Source: Drechslerella dactyloides
Lineage: Eukaryota > Ascomycota > Orbiliomycetes > Orbiliales > Orbiliaceae
Direction: 5' to 3'
NCBI GenBank assembly: GCA_020064725.1
Contig: JAGTWJ010000011.1
Span: forward strand, 1,612,001 to 1,676,000
Length of the DNA: 64,000 nt
Shown: positions 34,901 through 47,102 of the stretch, piece after piece
How positions within the stretch are numbered: the first letter of the stretch is position 1
How the letters are laid out: every line of letters begins with the position of its first letter
Program-made: the position numbers and the translations under genes
Notes under the pieces: generated by a model
Seen by the model: only the letters and a program-made list of their open reading frames with translations
Database searches by the model: none
What the model was told of the DNA's origin: nothing

Positions 34901-37328
34901 TTGGAGGCGCGAGGCTAACTTGACGTGCTGATACACGATCGATTTCGCATTCCGCGGGTACAGGTCCATCCCAGATTCGCATCCCCCAGCAACAGGCAAC
35001 AGGCCCGTCGAGAGTGCCTCCTCCACGATTGGAATGCAGCGATTATCCTGCTTCCGCAGAGCTGCAGGACCGTCCGAATAGCATTTGCACTTGGCTCGAT
35101 CGACGCGACTGGCTTTGCGTCAGCAGCTGAGGCTGGGCTTCCAAGATTCTGAGGGCATAACATAACGTTGCCGGCCCTATGCCCGGGCGCCTGCCCATCG
35201 GCCTGAATGCTGCGGGATCTGGCAGCCATGGTATTTGCCTACCAGATCATACGGCAGGGAAATGTGACGATGCATATGACGCTTGCACGATGTCACGGTT
35301 TTTTTTTTTTCCCTACCGGATTTTCGATCGAGCGAGCCCTAACTGTCGCCTTCGCCTTCCTCACTTGCACTTTGCTTGCAGACGGAGATGAAAAGCAAAG
35401 CTCAGTAAGCTAGTCATAAGATCAAAGGCACTGCAAGTCCGGTTACCAGGATTAAGCTACCTGCAATGTACTGTATAATGTGTACGCCCGCTGCTGCGTT
35501 ATACGTTAATACCGCATATTAGCACTAAAGCTCACGAGCTTTGGGCTTTTACGGCAGTCCTCGTAATGCAATACCACAGAACTAGTAAGTGGTCCGCATT
35601 GGCGCTGCTAAATATAACGGAGGGTTTAAAACGTAATTTTTCTTTTGTGTGTCTTTTTCTCCGTCTTCGATCTGGGATCTTTCGTTTTCTGGCAGAGAGC
35701 CGACAAGTCCCGGCCTGTCAGGATGCCTCGGTGTGTTTCAGGTTCATCCAAGCAAGAACATCCGTGACCATGCATTGGGCAGCTGACCACCTCGTCGAAG
35801 AGCAAACATTGCGGCGCTCTGCGGAACACACCAGAGTCCGATGCTAGCCAGTCGGTTCAGCCTCAAAATGCCCCCATCCATGACATTCTTTCGTCCATTC
35901 TGAAGGAAGCTTGCTAAGGTTTTCTGCGCATTTATTCACTCCGTCTTACTCGGGGCGGTGGGATTTTGACAGGGTCTCAAAGGCAAATACCGGCTCCTTA
36001 GTCAGTTATATAACCCTTTTGGTCCAATACCATCTAAAAGCACCCAACTTGGGTATAAATTTTTAAAAATTTGTGTACAGTGCGTATACAACTAGCATAC
36101 GTAGCCAGGCTGCCGCCCCGCCGGCATGTACATGTGCACATTGCAAGCACGCATTCAAGCATCTCGCATTGTCTAGCTGGTGCGGTGCAGGCATGTTACA
36201 TTTTCGCCGATTAATGCCTTCCCGCGTTCCGCTGTAGCCTCACCTCGACTGTCAATGCCGACCCCGCAGCGCTCCCCTCTGGTCACGGGAAGCGAATGAC
36301 GGATACGATCGATACTAGTCTAGTTGGCCACCTGTATTCGTACCAAGCACGCAATGCCGTTAATTGTATTCTCCAGTTGGACAGTGTAAACGAATTAATG
36401 CTCGGAGTAATCCAGCACGGCACAGCACAATGCTTAATCTCCATATCACATCTATATCATACGCACGGAGGCCTAGGACGTGGGCATCCCACCTGTCGAC
36501 GAGATGGATCCCGCTCCCGCAGACGGTGGGACGGCCATGATATCAATATATCTAAAGTAATGTATTGTCATGGCAGTATGTCATGCCGTGTCTATACCCA
36601 CGCCCCGCGCCCGCCGACGAACTACCGTGCGTATATACATCATTTCTGTATGTACGAACACGCATGTAATACCCGATTACATGCTATGCCGCGCCATGGC
36701 CATGGGGTTTAATTTGAAAAAATATGACCCTCGATCGATAACTAGGTCCGGCTTCTTTGCTATACAAGTAAGCTACTAATGCTTAAGCTTCGGGTCACCG
36801 GTGCATGTCATATTTTTTTCATTTCGACAAGAATTGAACTCTCTCGCGAAGACAGAAGAACTCTTCGTCCGCAAATCCAGAAGGCAGGAGGCTGGTCCAA
36901 CCATGACGGTGGATGTGGGTCCGCACGACGCGAGATCCGCTACGACCTATGGCAGCCGACTTGATGCGTTGTCATTCGGCCTCGGATTGGCTGGCGCAGC
37001 CGGGGGAACATGAAGCCTGCGCATGGGAGGGTGGGCGAGCATCATCCTCTGACTGGAATCGAAGAGCGACGGTAATCCCGTCGGATGGAGCCTTTTTTGC
37101 CATTCTAACGAAGGAAGTGGAAGGTGCGAATGTTCGGAAAGACCCAAATGGATAGCAGCTATCAGCAGCCGTCTATCAAGAATTGAATACTATCAGATGC
37201 CGACGGTGCGGGAAAAGCAAATACTCATTGCAAATAATACCACACAAACAACGCAAAACATGCATCGCCGTCTCTTCGATGCCAGCCCCGCACTTTAGCC
37301 CATAAATTATCGACTCAATGAATCACAA

Positions 37329-37363
37329 GACAGACAGATAGACAGATAGATAGATAGACAGAT
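37329..37363. repeat. GACA/GATA tetranucleotide microsatellite
   Basis: About eight tandem units alternating between GACA and GATA. A simple length-variable repeat in non-coding DNA. Confidence 0.75.
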
Positions 37364-38337
37364 ACGCTCGTCCGAACGTCAAACCACACGCACATATTCT
37401 CAGGGTACACAGCATAAACGGCCATACATACGTCCACAGGGAATATAATTTAACCTCACATCACAGCTCATGCTCACGCACTGCGCGTGCAGCGCATTGC
37501 TCGCCGTACGTACACACGCACATCCACACGGACCCGATAAACAGAACACATACTTACTTATATGTAACTGCGCAATTAATCATCCAGCAAGCCCGCCCCG
37601 CTCGCTCAAAGACACGACTGCAGAGCCAGCTGCTGCAAAAGCGCATTGATCAAATCTGGCTGTTTATCTGACATATCCGGCAGCTGGACCCCAGAAACCT
37701 TAACTAAACCGCTCGTACATACGCATTAAAGTCGGCCATCAAAGCATGCATACACAGTATGTACGCATGTATATTTACCGGTATCATGGCAATGTTGAAG
37801 AGTGTGTATAATACGATAATCACAGGCAGACGTGCATCGGTGAAATGTCGACGTATATATGTATACGTCGATTTCTATATATGTGCGTGTTAATGCCATT
37901 AGAGTGGTCCGGATCCGTCCTCGGCTGCCGCCCGGCCGGACCATGTCGTGATATTTACATGCATGCTTAACACCAAAATCTCCTGTCAACGTATAAACAA
38001 CCGGCCAATACTAGCAGCATTTGTGATTAAACTCGCTTGAGGGACCATTTAGCTGTCAAATATGATGGAAATCTGTAGGTGTATACATATACATATGCAT
38101 CATGCAATAACTGCAGGACGCCCACTGACCCTCCAGCCAGTACGAACACGCTTATCGACCACCGCCTTCATGCGCGCAACGTCTGATATATCGAATCAGT
38201 CAAATCACAGAGACGGAGGTTAAGCAAGGTCGCACCGCTTCCCAGTTACCCCATCCAGTCAAATTCATCACTTGATGCCGCTGGCGCTATCCACTTGCAC
38301 CTGATTGAGCGGAGGCATCCCCTTTGAATACGGTCGA

Positions 38338-38460
38338 GTACTTGCCCGGGCTGGCCATCTAAGTATTTAAATACCCCACCGAAGACCGGTACCTCGCCGC
38401 CTACCCGTCCAAGTACCTGGCCTCCCGTCGCAAAGTACCTACCGCCACGACGAAAAGTAT
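38338..38460. repeat. Degenerate tandem array with GTAC/GTAT cores
   Basis: Six GTAC or GTAT cores occur at 38338, 38363, 38389, 38413, 38435 and 38457, spaced 25, 26, 24, 22 and 22 bp. On the minus strand several units begin AGGTAC followed by G-rich sequence. The units are too diverged to be sure of a common origin. Confidence 0.45.
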
Positions 38461-40802
38461 CCCGTACACCCACGCGCGCGCGCCGTAAGGATGTTAGCTT
38501 CTGCTGCCTGCCCAAAGGGAAGGAGGGCAAAAGGGATGGAGGGATGGTGACCTGATTGATTCACAGACAAGCAGTCAGTCAATCGGTCAGCGGTCAGTCG
38601 TGCGGCTGCAGTTCGGCTGGCCGGCGTCGTCGCTTCCTTTTGCTCTGCCACTCTGCCCTCCCTCTCACTCTGCGCAACAAGCAACAACAAGCAGCAGCAG
38701 CAGCTCGGCCGGCTGGTGGGCTGAAGTTACATTCCTTCCTGCCTTCATCTGGCCGTCCGTGTCTGTCCGTCCCTCTGGCTCTTTTGTCGTATCAGCAGCC
38801 CAAATAGCGTACTGCAGTCGGCCGAATCCAGCCTATCGGCTCTCACATAATCTTGCATGTGCATGCATTGTACACCTACGTATACATATCGATAAAAAAC
38901 CAACCAACCCCACCATGCCTTACAATTACCACTACGGCCGACCAGACCACTATATCGTGCGCCAGTTCTGCCGTGAATAATTGATTAAAAATTGCGTTTC
39001 CCCGCAGTGGCTGAATTCGAATCGCACGGGCAGACAGGCGGTCCTACGTCGACGGCGTCAACGTCGACGTCCAGACCCCAGCACGCTACACAAAAACCAG
39101 ACACACCACCCATTTCGTCCCAACTCTCCCAATCACCGCGATCGATATTATTACAAACCCTCACACCACACCACACACATCACGTAACTCTAGACTCCAG
39201 CTTTCCCACTCAGAATTGAATTTCACCCACACACCCACCTCATGACACCATGGGTCTACTCCGTTGCCTCTAACCCTCCCTCCTGAGAAAATTCACAAAT
39301 CTTCCTTCCACTCGCCAGCGTCCATGACATGACAATGCGCTAGGCACACGTACGGACGACCAACATACCGTACATATATCGCTCGAAATTTAAATGCGCG
39401 CGCACGCACGCAGCAAGCTCGCCAGAACGAAGTTCGTACGTGCGCACGCATTAAAGAACCAAAATTCCTAGTCTACCTCCATTATACTACTGCACATCTT
39501 TATATATAGCAGTGAAACAAGGCCTCTCACAGGTAAACAGATCACGCTGGCAGAACGCTGCAGTTGCCCTAACCACACTAGCATTCGCAGCGGGTATCGT
39601 TATCGCGCTCCCTATTCGCCTACAAGCGGTCCACTTACAGCGCATCCGACAGATTTTTCCTTGCATTAGTCGGATTTTTTTAATAAATTGGATTTTTGTA
39701 TACTATGATAGCTCGAAAATGTCGACGTCAGGATTGTATACATGTAATTAATAAAGCAATGGATCATGATATAGCTAGCTAGCTGGCCCGGCGACGACGA
39801 TGCGAGTGTGCATGCAAATATTTGCAATCAATATGCAATACAAGCTTTCGACTTTCGCGATCGTGGTCCACCGCTTGATTCCAGCGAGTCGGAAAGCTCG
39901 GCGTGAGGACGTCAGACCATCCTTTCCCACTTTTCGTCCGCGCGACGCAGTACATGTCGATTTATGCTATGCTATGCTATGCATCTGGCCATCCTATGCA
40001 ACGAGCTTGACTTCACATTCTTCGGACTTATTTAGAAATTAAACAGCACTGACCCCATTGAAAATTTTCTTACTCGTCGATGGATCCGAATTCTACGGGG
40101 TCTCGTGTACACTTAATCGTTCATCTTGCATTAAATTGATTGCTCTTAACTGAACCTTCTTTTTTCTAAAATGCTTTCATCAATCCATACTAGCTTGATC
40201 GATATTCCACTTTTTAACGAATAAGAAATTGCAATCAACATACTACACATCGTATTCTCATTACTTTTCTCTTCTCTCTTCTCCCAATTAAAATCTTTGT
40301 CAAGATCGCCGCCGCGCCGGGGTCATGCAAGATGCAGGACTCAGACAACATAAGCGAGTAGACACGCATATGAAAAAGAAACAACAAAACCCGAAAGCTA
40401 AAAAATACACTGCTATCGAATCGGAACGTAACGTCACCTAGACCCTCAAGAGGTTGCTATCACCCTTGAAGTCCACGTATGATCGTGCAAGGCAGAATTT
40501 AAAAAAGGAAACTGAGGTGAGAAGAGCACGCAATTACTGGTGATACCGGAAGGGAGCCTAGAGGGGACAGAGGGGAAGAGGGGAGCATGGCGATACAAAA
40601 ACAAGGTCGCTGTCTCGCTGACATATCATGCAGGGTGATGCTGCGGCTAGGGAGGTGAGGTGCTGACTGACGGTCGAATAGGCCAAAGGATATATCAGAT
40701 TCTCCGAATCAAGAATAGCTGCTTCTATATATATACCCGAAAAAGTCGAGTATATACGTCGAAATGAAACCATTCCCTCCAAAGTACTGAATAATACCTG
40801 TG

Positions 40803-40824
40803 TTTTCTTTCTTTCTTTCTTTCT
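40803..40824. repeat. TTTC microsatellite
   Basis: Five tandem TTTC units just downstream (on its coding strand) of the CCCH zinc-finger gene; simple repeat. Confidence 0.75.
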
Positions 40825-40980
40825 GAATACGGTGAACTGATCCCGCGGGCATTGCTTGGTCGGTCGATTGGATAGTCGGAATATAGAAACGATGGCGGAT
40901 TGGTGTTTCTCCTTCTCGGCCGGCGAGGCGGAAGAAAAACAAAGAAAGAAATACAACTTAGACGTCGTCGGTTCCATTTC

Positions 40981-43265
40981 TCAAAATCGAATGAAATCCG
41001 CCTGCTGCGAGACTTCATGCCCGTCGTCCGACGTCGATGTCTGCAAGATCACTTCGCTGTCACTAAAGTAGTCAGAGTCCACATCGTCACTACCAAAATG
41101 CTCGTCGTCGTCGTCGTCTTCGTCGTTATCATCGTCGCTCGAGACATCACTGTCCCCTTCATCGGCTAGCTTGGCCGCCTTGGCGGCGGCTGCCGCTCGC
41201 CTCCTACCGGCGTGCTCGATATGGGGCAGCTTGCATGCTTTGTCCTTACAGACACCGGTCTGGTCAAAGTCCGGGCACTCGAAAACATGCTTGTCCGGGC
41301 AATCAGCGCCCTTGTCGCAGTAGCCCTCCTTTGCGAACGGCCGGCAGATCGGCGCTGACGGGTTGACGCGGACATGCGCATACTTGCATTGTTCGTTGGA
41401 GCAGTTACCTCTAAGAAAGTGCACGCAGGCGGGCACGCGATGGGGGTTGGGGACATGCGAGAGATCGCAGGAATCTCCGTCAGGACAGTTGTTTTGCAGG
41501 AACTTGGGGCATATCGCCACCCTGTCTGGGTCGTGGACGTAGGGACAAGTGTTCCCTCGGACGCATTTACCTAGATGAGACTCCCCCAATGGCGGTGGAG
41601 GAGGGTCGGAATGGTCAGTAAACGAGTCCACGTACCTTTGCAGCTTCCCTTCTCGACGACAACTCAGCAGCGAATTGGATGGGTGTGTCAGAGAGCGCAA
41701 GGATATCTGTTGGGGATTGCAGACGGAGAGCCGCCGGTCACGACACGTAGTTCCCCCGCGATGGGATCCGACAGACAAGGGAGCAATGAAAATTTTTTCT
41801 GCATCGAGGGGCGAGAAAGAAAAAGGTACCAGTTGTAGTGAAGAACTTGCAGGGCTTCGCAATTTTCTTCTTGAGAGTGTTATCATTCCTTCAGAAGCGG
41901 TGGAGTGAGCAATCAACGTCTTGTGGTCGAGAGAATATGATAAAAATGTGATATCAGAATCCGAAAATGTGGTTCTACTGACCGTAATTGTCTCCGAACA
42001 ACTCCCGCTCTCCAAAGATTGCCACCTTTACTACGGTAGAACGTAACACCTCCAACCACCGCAGTCTTTGGAGTTGGTCTCTTCGCATCGTCTGTATATC
42101 GTCCGCCCTCATCAGCTTCAGTTCATCCGAATTTTCTCTCAACATGTAATCTCGAGTCAGACACCTGTTCGCTCCTTTTGTCTGTCTATCTACCGTTTCT
42201 TCCTTCTTTCGTTCGCCCCATCGAAGCAGAACTCGCGGCTTCCCCGAGACTAGAGAAACCAGCCCAACGAAGAAACGTATTCCAGAGAACAATCTCCGTA
42301 GAAAGGTTTGCACGTAAAATAGTCCAAAGTAATGAAAAACACCTACCTGAAACCTTCACCAACTTGCTTCCATCAACCGTAATCTTAAACCTCGCTCCAT
42401 TCACAATGATCTCATGCTGATACGTTGCCACCTTTGCCATCTTAGACCGCACATTGCCGTTCGTGCTCACGATGCCATACTGTTTCGATCCCTGCAGGAA
42501 GCTGCGCAGCTTCGCCTTCTCGCGGTCCTCCTTGCGCTTCAGCTTGTCCTGACGCGTCTGCTCGATGGCCTTCGCACGGGCCTGGAGACGCTGGTCGTAG
42601 ACGGACGAGTTGATGAGCTGCATGTGTCTGTCGCGTTTGGCGACCCAGGAGCCCGTTCCTGCGGTGCCGTTGCTGGCGGGGGCGGAGGCTGCACGAGTGG
42701 AGGATTTGGTTGCCGAGGCGTCGGCGGCGTCGGGCATGAGTTCGTCGTCGGTGGCAGCATTTGGCGTGTCAGACGGGGAGTTGTTGGCGTTGCTGTTGGT
42801 GCTACTACCCGTACCTCCGCTGTTTAGGACGAGGGTGCGGTTGCGATGGCCCGTTGGGATCCTGGCACCACGGCCGCGGCTGCGGTAGACGGTCGCACCA
42901 CGGGCCGGCGCCCAAGTGCTTGAGCCATAGCTACGATGCGTGGATGAATGGTGATGCTGCGTCGGGTAGGGCTGGTGGCGTGTCGGATATGGTTGCTGCG
43001 CCTGCTGCGACTGCTGCTGCGGCGGTCGCGAGGAGGAAGACGGGGAGGATGCTGAGGCCGACGAGGCGACAGCTGCTTTGTGGCGGTTTATCTGGCCTGC
43101 ATGCGAGCGAGCAACAGCGACGGTCAGCGGCGAGAAGGACACACACACATACACGCACACACACACACACGGCAGGGAGGAAGAACGGGGCGGGATAGCA
43201 AGCAGGAGGGGCTTACCGGCCAGCTGGCTGATTCTTGCCAGCAGCTCCTCGTTCTCGGACGGCAT
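40981..43265 (-). CDS. Five-finger CCCH protein, ZC3H3/Red5 family
   Basis: CDS complement(join(40981..41570,41830..41888,41983..42091,42347..43096,43217..43265)), 518 residues, phases consistent. Residues 1-260 are Ser/Gln-rich with a basic helical stretch (QTRQDKLKRKEDREKAKLR). Exon 3 gives a family block (TPKTAVVGGVTFYRSKGG, then NLWRAGVV). Five CCCH fingers follow from residue 316: C-x8-C-x5-C-x3-H, C-x7-C-x5-C-x3-H, C-x7-C-x4-C-x3-H, C-x8-C-x5-C-x3-H and C-x8-C-x4-C-x3-H; then an acidic C-terminus. This is the layout of human ZC3H3 and fission yeast Red5, nuclear proteins acting with poly(A)-binding protein in mRNA export or exosome-linked RNA decay. Intron 4 splits the first finger. Earlier splice sites were placed by phase and these motifs. 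Confidence 0.87.
43139..43170. repeat. AC dinucleotide repeat in intron 1 of CCCH gene
   Basis: An interrupted (AC)n run inside the 120-nt first intron (43097-43216) of the ZC3H3/Red5-like gene. On the coding strand it reads (GT)n. Confidence 0.8.
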
Positions 43266-45624
43266 GATGACGGTGGGACGTCGCAAATGAGAATGCTCCG
43301 CGACAGGCTGGTCCGACGCAGGGGTGCCGGCCAAGAACAAGGCAGGAAGGATGAATGGACGGACCGACGGCAGGAAAGAGAGAGCGATGCGGTGTCTTCA
43401 GCACGGCGGTCGAGAAAGAGGAGAAGAGCGGTGATGCGATGACGGAAGGCTGGCTAGCTGTCACCGGTCGACGTTGGACAGAACAAAGAGCGGCCGCTCT
43501 CCAGAGCCGCGCTTACCGGCCAGCCAGCATCCCCAAAACGGCAAGTCCACACGGGCAAACATCCCGGCAAATAGCCCGGCTAAAGTTGCCGGCCAATAAA
43601 AGCTGCAACACGTCAGCCAGCCGACAACACAACAAAGGCCCGTCTCAACGTACCCGCCGCCGATTCGCTCGCCTGCGCCCAACGTGCCGACGAGCATCAC
43701 AGTGCATGAAAATACCAATCCGGTCTGCATTGTCTGTACAAATGTACAAGTCTGCATGTCCGCGCTCCTCTCTCTGTTCCCGTCTCTCGAAGACAAATAT
43801 CGCGACGCGACTGGCTCCCGCCCGCGAGAAACATACGTGTCACCACCAGCTACTCCAACGGCGTTAGTTACCACCGTGCGCCGGCCCCGTGCTAACGCAG
43901 CTGGCCAATGTTACTAACCAGTCACGATCAGCTAGCTAACGTACCGAGTATAGCGGCACGGCACAGCACAGCTGGATGGGAGCTCGCGAGCGAGGCACGG
44001 CAGCCTGCCACGCAGTCAAACGCCAGGTCAATCCGCTCGAGAGGTCTCGACGAACGGTCAGACGGGATGAATGCGGTGCGGTGGATGGAGGGCGGACAGC
44101 CAAGTATCCGTACAAGTGACAGGTCGCAAATATGCAATGGAAAAAACAAAAGAAGCAGGAGGAAGACGGCGGAAGGATGTATGGAAGGAAGGAAAAGCAG
44201 GATGCAAGTATACAGTTGTCAATTGTAACAGCAACGGTAACAGTAACAGTAACTAGAAGGATAAATACAGCTCCGCACCCCCTTCGTACTCTCATCTTCC
44301 TTGAATTCTAATTTACAGCAATTCATATCATGCAATACAATCAATAAAATTATATCCCCAATTCTCGAGCCGACTGCAGCACGATACACATTCGCATACA
44401 CAGACCGACAAATTGCAAACCGACAAGCGTACACGAATACACAGGTCCAAATTGCTGTACAATATACAAACATAGGAATTATATATCATGCGATGGACGC
44501 GACAATGCTGGAAACCGACAGTCAGGTAGATTGCAAGGACGCGACATGCACTCCGTACCACAGAACCCAACCGACGATGGATCTTCTGCCCGGACTCCAA
44601 ATCCGGACCGCTAGGTTGCAGTGCCTGCAGCCTGCAGCCGGGTAGAAGGCATCCACAAAGACTCAAAAGACTTAGCTACATGCTGTCCGACAAGGGTGGC
44701 GTCTGGTACACGAGACAACCAATCATCATATCGGTCAATTCAATTCGAAACCGTGGGGACCATTCCAATCATCAATAGTATAGTACTATAGTACTACAGT
44801 ACAATGCAACCAACCCTTGTGCAAGCGACGGTATCGATAATGCACGTGGAAGTCGACGCGAACTGACACGATTTGAGGAGGATTTGAACGACGAGGGACC
44901 GAAAAACCTTGCGCACAAGTTCTGGTTTACGAGACATAATGAGGATAGTTAGGTGGCCACCAGACGACTACCATGCAGTTCCAGGAGATATCAATTTGAC
45001 GAAAGGAACGGGAACCAAGAAGCTTGGAATACAATACAATACGATACTGCACGTTGCAATATGACACACCACGCGTGACAATCAAGCCAATCGCCCGTCC
45101 GACAAGTCGGACTCTCCACCAATACTATAGTGCCTAGCATCAAGGCTACAACCAATGCGATGCTTGCGACAATAAAAAATAACACACACACATGCAACAG
45201 CAACAGGAGACACCAGCTAACGCATCGGGTATCGATCGAATCAGGGACTCCACGCTATGATGCATATATACCAAGGACGGACTCGAATGTTAAGAACATA
45301 CCATGAGCCGGGAAATGAGGGAGGAGGGGAGGGAGAGGTAACATAATATTATGGGACACGACAGTACAGACGTTCGTACGCCTAGAAGGTCAGACCGAAT
45401 CTCATGTGCAGGAAGGACGGAAAGGAAAAGAATATAAGGAATGAGATGAGAGGCGAGATGGGTAGGAGGTTCAGGGAACAGTCTGCTGCAACGCTATATC
45501 AACGACCTTGCGCGAACGATGCACATTCAAGTGATAGACGGATGTCAAACGGACCGACAAATTATATCCAGTACATTACCAACGGACGCATGGACAAAAC
45601 ACTCACTCAGATAAAAGGGTGGCG
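43266..45624. other. Intergenic, no gene seen
   Basis: About 2.4 kb between the CCCH gene start and the F-box gene stop. Frames on both strands are short and lack motifs. Around 44771-44800 there is a palindromic TATAGTACTATAGTACTA patch. Near 44921-44934 there is a half-match (CTGGTTTACGAGAC) to the fold-back repeats at 53.7 and 57.5 kb. Confidence 0.55.
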
Positions 45625-47102
45625 CTACGGCGACGACTCGACCAGCAGGTCGAGAATCTCCTCGCTCGACCCCTTCCGCGCCCACTTCTCCCCCTTATAC
45701 CCCCCGCACTCCCGAAAGTCCCACTCCACAGCCCTCACGCACCCGCTCACCAGCCGGCTCGCGATCCCGCTCGTCAGCCAGACCCCGCGCCGGGCCTCAA
45801 AGCTCTCAAGGTACCGCAGCTTCGTCACTGCGTTGACAAGCTCGACGGCCGCGTGCAGCGCCTTCGTCTCGTCGGACCGCCAGGTGTACGATTTCGGCAC
45901 GTCCGACACGAAGAGCAGGTTTGTAAACGCGGTAGGCCTATAGCCGGAGTGTTTGGACGCGGGAGGCAGGACTGCGTAGTCGTCCGCGATGGCGACGTTT
46001 GAGAGATTGATTTTCCTGCCCGACGAGATAGAAGTTAGTCACACACATTCATGTAGATAGATAGAGAGGTGCTAAAGCGCAATCGAGAGAGAATTTGAAT
46101 AGCATAGACAAACCTTAACCTCGAGCAGGCGACGATAATGTGCAGCACACCCCCCATCGGCACATCCCGACACGTATGATACTGCGTCAGAAACGGCGAC
46201 GGCAACGGATGTGTCGTCCCCTTCACCCTCCCCTTCCCACTACCACCACCGCTACTACCACCGCCCACCTTCCTCAGCCGAAACCCATCGGGCTCCCGTC
46301 GGATTGTATGCAGCGGGTCCGTCCGATACTTCCAATCCCGCCACCCAGCCACGGGCAAGTCCTCCGGCACAGCCTCGGCAACGCTCTCAAGCTCCAACTC
46401 GCGCACCAAGCTCGCCAGCAGCGGACTATGCGTGATCACACTCACGAACTGCGCGAACCGATACGTGCTCGCGAACCGTGGCGCCGCGTATAGCGCCGGC
46501 GCAACGGAATCAGCCAAGTACCGATTGCACAGAAGGACAGCGTGCAGGTCGCGCTGCGGCAGGTATGAGAAGACCTCGTCGAGGATCTCGCACGGCATGG
46601 ACGTCAGACAGGCAACGTCGTAGTACTTGCGCTTGCGGCTGCGGAAGCTGGACGTCGTGCTGTGGATTGATGCCGCACTGGAGCTGAGTCTATGCGCTGC
46701 GTTCGCGGCCTTGGTAGGCCGTCGCGCGGCGTCCGGAGAGAGCGCATTTTTGGCCTTCTGCTTAATGGAAAGCTTTGGGAGGTCCGGCGGGACGAGGGAG
46801 GAGACGGTGCGGCGGAGCGGGACGACGACGGGTGGGGGTGATGACGTTGATACAGCGGCGGCACCTTTGTTCGGGTCGATGGGGGTGAGGACGGCAGGGA
46901 GGGTCTGCTGCTTCTTGAGCGGGCGGCCGATGGGCCGTGGGGACGGGGTGTCGGAATAGTAGGGCGGGGCGTAGAAGGAGCCGTTGAAGTGGTGGGAGAA
47001 CTGCAGGCCGTTGGAGGCGGCGCTGAGGCGGAGGGGCACAGGCGTGCGGGCGTAGGAGAAGCCGCCGCGGTACTCTCGCGATCTCGGGGCCCTACATTCC
47101 AT
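45625..47102 (-). CDS. F-box domain protein
   Basis: CDS complement(join(45625..46015,46114..47102)), 459 residues; the 98-nt intron joins ACSRLR to KINLSNVAIADD. The first 160 residues are Ser/Pro/Arg-rich. An F-box lies at about residues 166-207 (LTSMPCEILDEVFSYLPQRDLHAVLLCNRYLADSVAPALY, here in two recognisable halves), followed by a leucine-rich-like region (HSPLLASLVRELELESVAEA, VLHIIVACSRLRKINLSN) that resembles the start of an LRR series. F-box proteins are usually substrate receptors of SCF ubiquitin ligases via Skp1. A Gly/Ser-rich loop (GGGSSGGGSGKG) sits between the two parts. The target is unknown. The ATG at 47102 is the first of the frame; an acceptor-like tag at 47098 leaves room for an upstream exon, so the N-terminus is provisional. 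Confidence 0.78.

Larger units (their letters stand above)
28915..40980. other. 12-kb gene-poor interval
   Basis: No convincing gene on either strand: open frames are mostly under 150 codons (longest about 270, at 30929-31747), of low complexity or without recognised motifs, and often overlap opposite-strand frames. The stretch next to the bZIP start (29100-29250, 29500-29560) is purine-rich on the plus strand, which means CT-rich on the bZIP coding strand, as in long fungal leaders. Pyrimidine tracts on the plus strand (29870-30130, 30390-30450) could mark an unannotated transcript. It also contains GACA/GATA repeats (37329-37363), a perfect palindrome (37848-37871), a degenerate 22-26-bp tandem array (38338-38460) and a triple TGCTA repeat (39966-39982). 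Confidence 0.55.
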
